A DNA stretch of 64,000 nucleotides from Nocardia acididurans (GTDB lineage: Bacteria > Actinomycetota > Actinomycetes > Mycobacteriales > Mycobacteriaceae). Below, piece by piece: positions 34,178-43,728 of this stretch (its first letter is position 1; each line of letters starts with the position of its first letter). The translations under genes and the position numbers were made by a program. The notes beneath the pieces are model-generated. The model was not told the DNA's origin, did not search any database, and was given only the letters and a program-made list of their open reading frames with translations. The stretch covers positions 1-64,000 of the forward strand of contig NZ_JAERRJ010000018.1 in assembly GCF_016741815.1 (NCBI RefSeq), given 5' to 3'.

Positions 34178-36703
34178 CTACAGGATTTCGACGTACCCCT
34201 CACCGCCGTTCACCCGGATGCGCTGCCCGTCGCGGATCAGCCTGGTGGCGTGCTCCACGCCGACGACGGCGGGGAGGCCGTATTCGCGGGCGATCACCGC
34301 GCCGTGGGTCATCACTCCGCCGACCTCGGTCACCAGCCCCTTGATCGCCACGAACAGCGGCGTCCAGCTGGGATCGGTGTAGGCGGTGACGAGAATGTCG
34401 CCGGGTTCGAGATCGGCCTGCGCGATATCGGCGAGGACGCGGGCGCGGCCCTCGATGGTCCCGGCGGAGACCGCCATACCGGGCAGTGCGCCCGCCGGGA
34501 GATCCGCCCGCCGATAGGTTCCGCTCAGGGCCTGGCCGTCGGAGGTGAGAACCCGTGGCGCGGTGAGGGTCCGGTAGAAGCGGAATGCGGCCCGGCGCTC
34601 GTCGATCAGCCCGGCATTCGCGTGCTGCCGGCCGACCACCTCCTGGATTTCGTCGAAGGTGAGGTAGTAGATGTCCTCGGGTTCGCGGAGCACCCCGGCC
34701 CGCGTCAGCCGTTCGGCCTCCCGCAGCAGCGCCTGCTTGTACAGGAAGTAGCGGCTCACCATGCGGTACTTCGGATACTCCCGATAGCCGGAGAAGGTGC
34801 GCACGCGGTCGATCATGCGCGCGGTCTCCTCCGCCTTCCGCTCGCCGTCGGGCAGTGTGCGCAGGCGTTGCAGCAGAAGGTCTTTCGTCTGTTCGGCGGT
34901 GCGCAGGCCGTCGTCGAAGAGTCGCCGCGCCGCACCGGGTGCGAAGTTGTCGATATTGCCGAGGATCGTCGGCAGCAGCGTCTCGGGGGCTTCGCTCCAG
35001 CGCGGCCTGGTGATGTCGATCTCGCCCGCGCAGCGCATGCTGTACCGGTCCAGGAAATCCGCGAGGGCGGCACGCGCCTGGACGCCCCCTGGATATGCGG
35101 GGAGCTCGTTCATGAAACCCGCGCCGCTGTGCTCGATCCGGCGCAGGTAGGCCACCACCTCCGGATACGGGCGCAGGGCGTCGGCGACGTCCAGCAGCGC
35201 CAGGCCCATCTCCGAGGTGACATTGCCGGGGACGGATTGGGTGAGCGCGTCGGCGGCGTTCTTCTCGCCCAGCCATTCCCGGAGCCGATCGCCCAGCCAG
35301 AACGAGGCGTCCATCGCGGCGGTGATCACCTGTAAACCCGTCGGCGTGAACAGAACTCGCCGCAACTCCTGGACATCGTCGCGAATGAAATCGAGCAGCG
35401 CCGGCCCGGACAGGTCCGCGATGTCCTTCGCCAGAGTGGCGAGGGAGGCTTCGCTGTCCGCGATCAGCTCGGCGACCAGGGCGGGGTCGGTGTCGATGGT
35501 CGCGGGTACGGTGCCGGGCACGGCGGCCGGTGTCGCGCCGGAATCCTGCTGCGGCACTTGGCGAACGAACCCGCGCTCGAGCACCGTCCGCAGCGCGTCC
35601 CCGATCAGCGGATCGGATTTGCCGAGCGCCTCGACGAGGGCGGCGCCGGTGGCCGGCGCCGACAGCATCGCGGTGACGTCGACGAACAACCGCCCGCCCG
35701 CGTCCCGCATGGGCCCCCGGCTGGTGAGCTGCCACATCGAAATCCCCAGGGGTTTCATGGCATCGGTCATCATCTGTTGATGGCCGACCGAGACGTACAC
35801 GCGGTGGGCGTCGTCCGCCGCGGCGGGAATCGGGAACAGCGTGGTCAGTGGCCTGCTCTGCACGATGCGGACCGCGTCGCCGTCGAGGCACCACTCGATG
35901 TCCTGCGGGCTGCCGAAATGCGCTTCGATGCGGCGGCCCAACCGCGTGAGCCGCAGCACCTCGGCATCGGAGAGCACCCGCGCACCGGCGCTCTCCCGGC
36001 TGATCTCGTCGCCGCGCACCCGATAGACGTCGGTGTTCACCTGCCCGGACACGAGCGCCTCGCCGAGACCGAAACCGGCGTCGATGGAGGTGACCGTCCG
36101 GTCGGAGGTGAGCGGGTCGGCGGTGACCAGGACGCCCGAGGCGCGCGCCGCGACCATCCGCTGCACCACCACCGCCATGCGAATCTCCCGCTGGCCGAAC
36201 CCGTTTCGCAGACGGTAGGTGACCGCGCGCTCGGTGAACAGGGAACCCCAGCAGCGGCGGACCTGCTCGAGGATCGCCGCCGCGCCCACCACGTTCAGGT
36301 ACGAGTCCTGCTGGCCCGCGAAGGACGCGGTGGGCAGATCCTCGGCCGTCGCACTGGACCGGACCGCGTAGGCGTCCGCCGCGCCGAGCCGGGCGTGCGC
36401 GGCGCGGATCTCGGCGGCCACCTCCTCGGGAATCGGGAGTTCCTCGATCGCCCGCCGGATCGCCGCGCTGCGCACCCGGATCGCCGCCTGGTCCTCGGGC
36501 TCGACCCGTGCCAGGTCGTCGAGCCCGGCCTCGACCGCGGGCGCACCGGCCACGGTCCGCGCGAAAGCCTCGGTCGTGACGCAGAAGCCGTCGGGCACGT
36601 CGACACCGTCGACCCCGAACAGCTCGCCCAGGTTCGCGCCCTTGCCGCCGACGATCGCCACCTGGGTCCGGTCGATCTCCCCGAACTCGCGCACATACCG
36701 CAT
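34178..36703 (-). CDS. rph: Rifampin phosphotransferase
   Basis: An 841-residue enzyme that inactivates rifamycins by phosphorylation, using ATP and releasing AMP and phosphate. Order: ATP-grasp domain (about 1-310; VGGKGANLGEL, AVRSSATAEDLPTASFAGQQ), rifamycin-binding domain (about 320-740; HQQMMTDAMKPLG) and swivelling phosphohistidine domain with His800 in GGVMTHGAVIARE. The layout and many segments match the characterised Listeria enzyme as I recall it. ATG 36703 follows GAGGAG by 7 nt. No clear rifamycin-associated inverted repeat lies upstream. It is divergent from secY. Confidence 0.93.
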   Translation of the reverse strand: MRYVREFGEIDRTQVAIVGGKGANLGELFGVDGVDVPDGFCVTTEAFARTVAGAPAVEAGLDDLARVEPEDQAAIRVRSAAIRRAIEELPIPEEVAAEIRAAHARLGAADAYAVRSSATAEDLPTASFAGQQDSYLNVVGAAAILEQVRRCWGSLFTERAVTYRLRNGFGQREIRMAVVVQRMVAARASGVLVTADPLTSDRTVTSIDAGFGLGEALVSGQVNTDVYRVRGDEISRESAGARVLSDAEVLRLTRLGRRIEAHFGSPQDIEWCLDGDAVRIVQSRPLTTLFPIPAAADDAHRVYVSVGHQQMMTDAMKPLGISMWQLTSRGPMRDAGGRLFVDVTAMLSAPATGAALVEALGKSDPLIGDALRTVLERGFVRQVPQQDSGATPAAVPGTVPATIDTDPALVAELIADSEASLATLAKDIADLSGPALLDFIRDDVQELRRVLFTPTGLQVITAAMDASFWLGDRLREWLGEKNAADALTQSVPGNVTSEMGLALLDVADALRPYPEVVAYLRRIEHSGAGFMNELPAYPGGVQARAALADFLDRYSMRCAGEIDITRPRWSEAPETLLPTILGNIDNFAPGAARRLFDDGLRTAEQTKDLLLQRLRTLPDGERKAEETARMIDRVRTFSGYREYPKYRMVSRYFLYKQALLREAERLTRAGVLREPEDIYYLTFDEIQEVVGRQHANAGLIDERRAAFRFYRTLTAPRVLTSDGQALSGTYRRADLPAGALPGMAVSAGTIEGRARVLADIAQADLEPGDILVTAYTDPSWTPLFVAIKGLVTEVGGVMTHGAVIAREYGLPAVVGVEHATRLIRDGQRIRVNGGEGYVEIL

Positions 36704-36968
36704 TCCGCTACTCCTCACCTGGTGGTTTCGCTGATCCGGGAGCGATTATGGACCACTGTTCGCGCCCTCATGAGGACCCGGAAACGCGTATACAGTGGAA
36801 AGGGGAGGGGTTGAACGGCGGGCAATCGCGGCCCGTGGGTTCCCTCTCTCGGGGGAGGGCGAATTCCGCCTCGTGGGCGACGTGCCCGCACTGTGCGCAG
36901 CCGTAGCGTCGAAGGCCCTGGACAGGATCGATCTCGCTGTCCGGCAAGCCGATTCGTCAGGAGGATCT

Positions 36969-38288
36969 GTGCTCTCCGCCTTCGTCCCGGCGGTGCGGAA
37001 TCCGGAATTGCGGCGCCCGATCGTGTTCACGCTGGGATTGCTCGCGCTGTACCGCCTCGGGGCCGCGCTGCCCTCGCCCGGTGTCGACTACGCCGCCGTG
37101 CGCGGCTGTCTCGAAACCGTGTCCGGTGAACGATCGGCCGGGATATACCAGCTGATCGACCTCTTCTCGGGCGGCGCGATGCTGCAGCTGTCGGTGTTCG
37201 CGATCGGCATCATGCCGTTCATCACCGCGAGCATCATCACGCAGCTGCTGGGCGTGGTGATCCCGCGCTTCGAGGAGCTGCGCCGCGAAGGGCAGTCCGG
37301 TCAGGCGCGGATCACCCAGTACACCCGCTATCTCGCCATGGCGCTGGCGGTGCTGCAGGCGTCGACGCTGGTGGCGCTGGCGGCCCGCAAACAGCTGCTG
37401 CGCGGCTGCCCGGCCGATCTGCTGGCCGACACCTCGCTGTTCGGCATGATCATCATGGTGCTGGTCATGACCGCGGGCGCGGCGCTGGTCATGTGGTTCG
37501 GCGAACTGATCACCGAGCGCGGCATCGGCAACGGCATGTCGCTGCTCATCTTCACCGGCATCGCCGCGGGACTGCCGAGTCAGGGCCGGTCGATTCTGCG
37601 GGGCAGTGGTGGGCTGATCTTTACTGCCGTCTGTGTCGCCGTGGTGGCCCTGATCGTCGCGGTGATCTTCGTCGAGCAGGCGCAGCGCCGGATTCCGGTG
37701 CAGTACGCCAAGCGGGTGGTCGGGCGCAAGATGTACGGCGGATCCTCGACCTACCTGCCACTGAAGGTGAATCAGGCCGGTGTCATCCCGGTGATCTTCG
37801 CGTCCTCGCTGCTGTATCTGCCGAACCTGCTGGCGCAGTTGACCGGAAGCGCCGCGGGGGAGTCCGCGCGGTGGCAGGAGCTGATCCAGAAATATCTGGT
37901 CGACCCGAACAATCCGGTCTATGTCTCCGGCTATTTCGCGATGATCGTGTTCTTCACCTATTTCTACGTGGCGATCACCTTCGACCCCGAGGAGCGGGCG
38001 GACGAGATGAAGAAGTTCGGCGGGTTCATCCCGGGGTACCGGCCCGGCAAGCCGACCGCGACCTATCTGAACTTCGTCCTGAGCCGGATCACCCTGCCCG
38101 GTTCGCTCTACCTCGGCGCGGTGGCCGTCCTGCCGAATCTGCTGCTACACATCGGTCCCGGCACTCCGGCACAGAATCTCGCCTTCGGCGGCACCTCGGT
38201 GCTGATCGTGGTGAGCGTCGGCCTCGACACGGTCAAGCAGGTGGAGAGCCGGATGATGAACCAGAACTACACCGGATTCCTGCGCTGA
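36969..38288 (+). CDS. SecY-family preprotein translocase subunit (stand-alone copy)
   Basis: A 439-residue SecY with ten expected membrane helices. GTG 36969 follows a perfect AGGAGG, and the protein begins LSAFVPAVRNPELRRPIVFT, as SecY proteins do; the longer frame upstream is not supported. The housekeeping secY normally sits between rplO and adk; here there is no ribosomal gene, and no secA2 or accessory Sec gene is in view. It may be a second, specialised SecY, or the main gene relocated. The next gene encodes a response regulator. Confidence 0.88.
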   Translation: MLSAFVPAVRNPELRRPIVFTLGLLALYRLGAALPSPGVDYAAVRGCLETVSGERSAGIYQLIDLFSGGAMLQLSVFAIGIMPFITASIITQLLGVVIPRFEELRREGQSGQARITQYTRYLAMALAVLQASTLVALAARKQLLRGCPADLLADTSLFGMIIMVLVMTAGAALVMWFGELITERGIGNGMSLLIFTGIAAGLPSQGRSILRGSGGLIFTAVCVAVVALIVAVIFVEQAQRRIPVQYAKRVVGRKMYGGSSTYLPLKVNQAGVIPVIFASSLLYLPNLLAQLTGSAAGESARWQELIQKYLVDPNNPVYVSGYFAMIVFFTYFYVAITFDPEERADEMKKFGGFIPGYRPGKPTATYLNFVLSRITLPGSLYLGAVAVLPNLLLHIGPGTPAQNLAFGGTSVLIVVSVGLDTVKQVESRMMNQNYTGFLR

Positions 38289-38302
38289 AGCAGACTGTGC
38301 AC

Positions 38303-39067
38303 ATGGGATCGCTCTCCAATCGCCCCCTGCTGCTGCGGCTGGTGTCCACACTGGTGCTCGCGCTCAGCGCGACGGTGCTGTCGGCGGGCACCGCGCAGGC
38401 CGTCGCGCCGGTCGCGGGCCGCCTGGCGACGGTGCTGGTGGCCAACGATCATCTCGTATTCCGTTCGGGTATCAGGGCTGTCATCGACACCGAGCCGGAT
38501 CTCCGCTGCGTCGCGGAGGTCGGCGACGGCGCCGCCGCCATCCGGGAGATGCGCCGGCTGCGGCCCGACATCGCCATCCTGGATCTGGATATGCCCGGTC
38601 TCGGCGATCCGGCGGCCCTCGACACCGTCGCCGAAATCGGCGGCGGCAGCCGCATTCTCACCCTCGCCACCGAGCACACCGACGAAAACCTCTACCGGGC
38701 AATGCGTCTCGGGGCCAGCGGGTTCCTCACCAAGTCGCTGCCGTCCCGGGACCTCGTCGCGGCCGTCCGGACCGCCGCGCGCGGTGACACGCTCATCGAT
38801 CCCCGGCTGACCCGCCGCCTCATCACGCGGCTCACCCACGGCGTCGAACCATTCCCCGCCGCACCGGAATTGGCCTCGCTCACCCCGCGCGAACATCAGG
38901 TGCTGCTGCTGATGGCCAAGGCCCGCAGCAATGCCGAGATCGCCGCCGAACTCGGCGTCGGGGAGCAGACCGTCAAGACCCATGTGTCGAATGTGCTCGC
39001 CAAACTCGGTGTCCGCGACCGGGTTCAAGCGGTCGTCTACGCGCACACCCGCCGCATCGTGGAGTGA
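38303..39067 (+). CDS. LuxR/NarL-type response regulator with signal-peptide-like N-terminus
   Basis: A 254-residue frame. Residues about 40-155 are a receiver domain (VLVANDHLVFRSGIRAVID; phosphoacceptor Asp in IAILDLDMPG) and about 185-250 a LuxR HTH (LTPREHQVLLLMAKARSNAEIAAELGV). Unusually, the ATG at 38303 adds a hydrophobic stretch with a cleavage-like AQA, as in a signal peptide. The real start may be a GTG near 38432, making the leader a fused remnant. It starts 14 nt after secY. No histidine kinase lies nearby. Confidence 0.8.
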   Translation: MGSLSNRPLLLRLVSTLVLALSATVLSAGTAQAVAPVAGRLATVLVANDHLVFRSGIRAVIDTEPDLRCVAEVGDGAAAIREMRRLRPDIAILDLDMPGLGDPAALDTVAEIGGGSRILTLATEHTDENLYRAMRLGASGFLTKSLPSRDLVAAVRTAARGDTLIDPRLTRRLITRLTHGVEPFPAAPELASLTPREHQVLLLMAKARSNAEIAAELGVGEQTVKTHVSNVLAKLGVRDRVQAVVYAHTRRIVE

Positions 39068-39147
39068 ATTCGGCGGGCGGATCCGCGCGATGTCGGCAAT
39101 CATGTTGCGCGTAAACGCAGAGGACAACCGCGAGACGACGGGGAGCG

Positions 39148-40962
39148 ATGGCGGCGGTATCGGAAACAAGTGACGGGCTCGGCGACAGCCGGATCGAGGC
39201 GCAGGGCGAGGTCGCGGTCGCGGTGCTCGCACTCGACAGCGGGGACGTGACGCACGCGGCGGACCATATCGGGGCGGCGCTGCACCTGGATCCCGCCCTG
39301 CCCGAGGCGCACGAGGCGCTGGCACGGCTCGTGGTGGCCGCCGGGGGAGTGGACGGGGCCCTCGCGTGCTATCCCACGGATCGCCCGTACGCCGGTGCGA
39401 TGGCCGCGCGGGCGCACCTGCTGGCCGCGGGCGAGCACTGGGACGCGGCGGTGTCGCTGCTGGCGCAGGTCGTCGCCTTCGATCCGTCGCTGCCGTGGGC
39501 GCGGGTGGCGTGGCTCGAACGGCCCGGTCTCGCCGCGGCTTTGAGCGCCGAGACCGTTCTGCACGCCGTGCTGGCCCTCACCCGCGAACTGCCCGAACCG
39601 GTGCCGGAGCAGGGACGCGCCACGCTCGCACCGCTGTACGAGCTGCTGTGCGCCGCCGTCGAGCGGCCGGAATCGGATTCCCGGCTGCTGGCCATGGGAT
39701 CGGGGCTGGCGCGGCGGTTCACCGCCTTCGAACGCGCGGAATCCCTTGCGCTGCGGGCCCATCGAATGCAGCCGGATCAGATCACCAGTGTGATGCTGGG
39801 GCAGGTGTATCGCGCGACCGGCCGCGCCGACGACGCGATCACGGTGTGGCTCGAACAGCTGCGGCGTGATCCCGCCGACGACTATCTGCAGACCGATCTC
39901 GCCGAGCTGTACGCCGACACCGGCCGCCCCGAACTCGGCGTGCCCTGGCTCGAACGCGTGCTCGCCGCCGCCCCGGCGCACGAGAAGGCCGCGCCCGCAC
40001 TGCTCGGGCTGCGCTACCGCATCGATCAGGACCCCCGGCATCTGGTCGCACTCGCCGACCACTTCCGCGACCATCCGGACCACCACTACGCGAACGATCT
40101 GCTGACCCGGTTCTGCGGCGACGCCTCCTGGCTCGGCTACCTCGAGGCCGCGACCGAATCGCTGGTGAACCTGCTGCACCAGGTGATCGAGGAGGGCCCC
40201 GAGGGGTATCGGGATCTCGAACTGCGGTGCACGGTCTCCGCGATCGAACCGCCCAGCGCCGCCCTGACCCTGCGGCAGGTGATGCGCAAGGTCGACATCA
40301 CGGTCTCCGAGGCGGGCGACCCCGATCCCCGGCGCGGCGACGACGAGTGGAATCCGGCGGGCGCCGTGGTGTGGCACTACCCGGGCGACGGCCTGCTCGC
40401 GGAACCCGCCGTCCCCGCGCCGTCCCCCGACGCGGCCGAGAAGATCCGGCAGACAGCGCAATTGCGCTGGCCGCACCTGCCCGCCGCCTACGACTTCGCC
40501 GTCCAGCTCTCGGAGGTGCCGCTGCCGGACCTGCTCGGCGCGCTGGTCCATCCGCCCGCGACCCCCGACAACGAGATACTGCGCGACCTCCTCACCCAGT
40601 ATCCGGACCTGTGGGTGCGCGCGGTTCAGATGTGGTCGTGCCTGGGTATCGCGCACCATCGGGCCGATGAGCCGTGGGACCAATCCACCAGGCGCGCAGT
40701 ACTTCTAAACCTGTTGCACGGTCCCGAGGACTGGGTCTGCGAGGCGGCCGCGGTCGCGCTCATCGCGATCGCGTGGACCCGGCCCGACACTCGCGCGGAT
40801 ATCGGCCACGCGATCTGTCACCGCTTCGTGACACTGGCCCAGGCCGCGCGGTCACGGGCGGTCACCATTCTGGAGTCGTTCTGCCGGTTGACCCTCGCGT
40901 GCCCGTGGGTGGACGAGGAGTATCTCGGCCTCGCCCGGAAGCTGGTGGCCGCCACGGACTGA
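39148..40962 (+). CDS. TPR-repeat protein
   Basis: A 604-residue protein with several helical repeats of TPR type in its first two thirds (LALDSGDVTHAADHIGAALH, VYRATGRADDAITVWLEQLR) and a less repetitive C-terminal half. No signal peptide or enzyme motif. It lies between a response regulator and a TerD-TerA fusion on the same strand. A scaffolding role in a stress system is a guess. Confidence 0.65.
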   Translation: MAAVSETSDGLGDSRIEAQGEVAVAVLALDSGDVTHAADHIGAALHLDPALPEAHEALARLVVAAGGVDGALACYPTDRPYAGAMAARAHLLAAGEHWDAAVSLLAQVVAFDPSLPWARVAWLERPGLAAALSAETVLHAVLALTRELPEPVPEQGRATLAPLYELLCAAVERPESDSRLLAMGSGLARRFTAFERAESLALRAHRMQPDQITSVMLGQVYRATGRADDAITVWLEQLRRDPADDYLQTDLAELYADTGRPELGVPWLERVLAAAPAHEKAAPALLGLRYRIDQDPRHLVALADHFRDHPDHHYANDLLTRFCGDASWLGYLEAATESLVNLLHQVIEEGPEGYRDLELRCTVSAIEPPSAALTLRQVMRKVDITVSEAGDPDPRRGDDEWNPAGAVVWHYPGDGLLAEPAVPAPSPDAAEKIRQTAQLRWPHLPAAYDFAVQLSEVPLPDLLGALVHPPATPDNEILRDLLTQYPDLWVRAVQMWSCLGIAHHRADEPWDQSTRRAVLLNLLHGPEDWVCEAAAVALIAIAWTRPDTRADIGHAICHRFVTLAQAARSRAVTILESFCRLTLACPWVDEEYLGLARKLVAATD

Positions 40963-41168
40963 CCGGCGGCGCGCGTGACCGGGCCGCATCGAACAATGAG
41001 CACGAACGAGAACCTGCTGGAACGCTGGGCCGATCCGACGCCGGTGGCGGCCGGCGCGGGTTTCCGCTGCGCGGATTCGGGCGGTGAGGAAGCGGTTGGC
41101 ATGCGGGGCGATACGGCGGGGTGGGAATCGGTCGTGCATTGTCGGCCGATTCGTATAGGTTGGCAGTC

Positions 41169-42557
41169 GTGTCGATGATGAAGGGTGCCAATGTTCCGGT
41201 GCCGATGAACGCCGTTCGCGTCGAACTGGGGTGGCAATCGGGGCCGGGAATTCCGGACGCGGACGGATCCGCGCTATTGCTCGTCGGGGGAAAAGTCCGG
41301 TCCGACAACGACTTCGTGTTCTACAACCAGGCGGTGCATCCGTCCGGTGCGGTCCGCCACGAGGGTAAGCAGCGCGGCGCGACTGTCGTCGACGCGCTGT
41401 CGGTGGATCTGGGGCGCGTCGAGCCGCAGATCGAGACCATCGTGATCGCGGCCTCCACCGATGGTGGGACCTTCGGTCAGTTCCGCGGCATCTACGTGCG
41501 CGTGGTCGACGCGATGAACGGCGCCGAGGTGGCGCGGTTCGACAGCACCGACGCCAGCACCGAGACGGCGTTCGTGCTCGGCGAGTTGTACCGGCGGCAG
41601 GGCGCGTGGAAGTTCCGCGCGGTCGGCCAGGGGTACAACACCGGGTTGGGCGGGCTGGCAACCGATTTCGGCATCTCCGTGGACGAACCCGCGCCCGCGC
41701 CGCAGCCGTACGCGCCGCCGCCCCCGCCGCAGCCGCAGTATCAGCAACCGCCGCAGCAGCAGTTCGCGCCGCCCCCGCCACCGCAGCAGCAGTTCGCTCC
41801 GCCGCCCCCGCAGCCGCAGTACCAGCAGCCGCCGCAGCAGCAATACGCGCCACCGCCTCCGCCGCAACAGCAGCAGTTCGCGCCGCCGCCACAGCAGCCT
41901 CCGGCCCAGCAGGGCGCCCCGGTCAACCTGACCAAGATCTCGCTGACCAAGGAAGCGCCCACGGTCTCGCTGACCAAGTCCGGCGCCACCGGCGGCAACC
42001 TGCGCTTCAACCTGAACTGGGTCAACAACAAGCGCGGTCTGTTCGGCGGCCGCAAGAGCGGTCAGGGCGGCATCGACCTGGACCTGTGCTGCTTCTACGA
42101 ATTGGCCAACGGCGCAATCGGATCCGTGCGCGCGCTGGACCGCCGGTTCGGCGACCTGCACAATCCGCCGTTCATCCGCCTCGATCAGGACGACCGCACC
42201 GGCGCCAGCGCCAACGGCGAGAACATCGACATCAACCTCGATTTCACCCAGTTCTTCCGCCGCATCCTGATCTTCACCTCGCTCTACGACGGCGCCCGTG
42301 ATTTCCGCGGCGTACAGGCCACCGCCACCCTCTACCCGGTCAACAGCATCCCGATCGAGATGACCCTCGACGGCTGCGTCGACGATTCCCGCGACGCCGT
42401 ACTCGCCATGATCGAGAACGTGAACGGTGAGATGGTCGTGCGCCGCGAATGCACCTTCATCCGCCCGCCGCACGGCCAGCCCGGTGGCGGCGTATCGGAG
42501 ATCAACCGGATCTACAACTGGGGCTTCGAGGTCCGCGCCGGCCGCGGCAAGGACTGA
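41169..42557 (+). CDS. TerD-TerA fusion with Pro/Gln-rich linker
   Basis: A 462-residue protein. Residues about 8-165 form a TerD domain (VRVELGWQSGPGIPDADGSA), about 172-252 a linker of PPPPP and QQ runs, and about 255-462 a TerA-like domain (VNLTKISLTKEAPTVSL, LRFNLNW, IDLDLCCFYEL). TerD and TerA are usually separate proteins of the tellurite/chemical-stress (Ter) complex. GTG 41169 is preferred; ATG 41175 is next in frame. Its 3' end overlaps the convergent YihY gene by 46 nt. Confidence 0.85.
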   Translation: MSMMKGANVPVPMNAVRVELGWQSGPGIPDADGSALLLVGGKVRSDNDFVFYNQAVHPSGAVRHEGKQRGATVVDALSVDLGRVEPQIETIVIAASTDGGTFGQFRGIYVRVVDAMNGAEVARFDSTDASTETAFVLGELYRRQGAWKFRAVGQGYNTGLGGLATDFGISVDEPAPAPQPYAPPPPPQPQYQQPPQQQFAPPPPPQQQFAPPPPQPQYQQPPQQQYAPPPPPQQQQFAPPPQQPPAQQGAPVNLTKISLTKEAPTVSLTKSGATGGNLRFNLNWVNNKRGLFGGRKSGQGGIDLDLCCFYELANGAIGSVRALDRRFGDLHNPPFIRLDQDDRTGASANGENIDINLDFTQFFRRILIFTSLYDGARDFRGVQATATLYPVNSIPIEMTLDGCVDDSRDAVLAMIENVNGEMVVRRECTFIRPPHGQPGGGVSEINRIYNWGFEVRAGRGKD

Positions 42558-43606
42558 ATCTCCAGCGGGACCGTATCGGTCGAATCGGGTTCCGTTGTCA
42601 TCGCGTCCCTATCCGGTGACAACGGTTCCCGCTTGCGCTGCCGCGCCGCCCACCACGCTTTGATCTGCGAGAAGCGGGTGGCGCGGGCGGGCCAGAACTC
42701 CTGCACGCTGGCATTGAACTCGGCGCCGAGAATCACGGCGAAACCGAGGAAGAACGTGAACAGCAGGAAGGCGATCGGCGTGGCGAGCGCGCCGTAGCTG
42801 ATGCCCGTCCGGGTGATCCAGGACAGGTAGCGGCGCAGGCCCTCACTGGCCGCCATGAAGAACACGCCCGCCACCAGCGCGCCGCCGAACAGCCGATGCC
42901 AGGGCAGCGTGCGATGCAGGGCCAGTTTGTAGAGCGTGGTCAGGCCGACGATGAGCAGCAGCGCCGTGCCCGGGTAGTAGAACGCGTCGATCAGGCGCAG
43001 GCCCGGCTCCTTCCACCCGGTCGGCAGCACCCGCCCGATCAGCGACGGCCCGAGTGCCACCAGCGGCAGGATCAGCACCGACACCACCAGGAAGCCCACG
43101 TACAGCAGCAGCGCGAACACCCGCTGCCACACCGGGTGGCGGGCCTCGGCCTGCCCGTGCGCGGCGGTGATCGCGTCCACGAAGGTGGCCATGGCCGAGG
43201 ACCCGGCCCACAGCGACAGCACGAAACCCACCGACACCACGCCGCCGTGCCCCTTGCGCAGCACGTCGTTGACCGTCGGCGCGATGAGATCGTCGACCAC
43301 GGTGGGGCTGAACAGGTTCCGGCTGAAGGTCAGGATCTTGGACTGCACGATGTCGACCGTGTTCGGGCCGAACCAGTGACCCACATACCCGAGGCTGCCC
43401 AGGAGTCCGAGCAGCAGGGGAGCAAGCGACAGCGTCTGCCAGAAGGCGGCCGCGGCGGATTTCGCGAAAATCGAATCGTCCCAGGCCTTCACCGCGACAT
43501 GGGTGACGAGTTCCGGAATGCGGCGCAACCGTGTGACGGTGCGCACGCCCGGCCCCTCCGGCGACGGCGCGCCGGAGTGTCCAGGGGGAGGGTCGTGCTC
43601 TTTCAT
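42512..43606 (-). CDS. YihY/BrkB-family membrane protein
   Basis: A 364-residue protein with about six membrane helices of the YihY family (FAKSAAAAFWQTLSLAPLLL, YGALATPIAFLLFTFFLGFA) and polar tails at both ends. The family's function is unsettled, despite the old names ribonuclease BN and virulence factor. It overlaps the 3' end of the TerD-TerA gene tail to tail. Confidence 0.85.
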   Translation of the reverse strand: MKEHDPPPGHSGAPSPEGPGVRTVTRLRRIPELVTHVAVKAWDDSIFAKSAAAAFWQTLSLAPLLLGLLGSLGYVGHWFGPNTVDIVQSKILTFSRNLFSPTVVDDLIAPTVNDVLRKGHGGVVSVGFVLSLWAGSSAMATFVDAITAAHGQAEARHPVWQRVFALLLYVGFLVVSVLILPLVALGPSLIGRVLPTGWKEPGLRLIDAFYYPGTALLLIVGLTTLYKLALHRTLPWHRLFGGALVAGVFFMAASEGLRRYLSWITRTGISYGALATPIAFLLFTFFLGFAVILGAEFNASVQEFWPARATRFSQIKAWWAARQRKREPLSPDRDAMTTEPDSTDTVPLEIQSLPRPARTSKPQL

Positions 43607-43728
43607 CGTGGCCTAAGCATCGCCTACCAGCGAAAGGATTGGGAGCGGACCCGCGATGTGTCGTGCGGCACTACAACGGGCTGTGTCGGATTGGTGCGGT
43701 GTCGGTTCGGATCGCTACTCTCTGTCGA

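Noticed and set aside
36704..36968. Rifamycin-associated element between rph and secY
   Set aside because: No long GC-rich inverted repeat of the expected form is visible in this gap.
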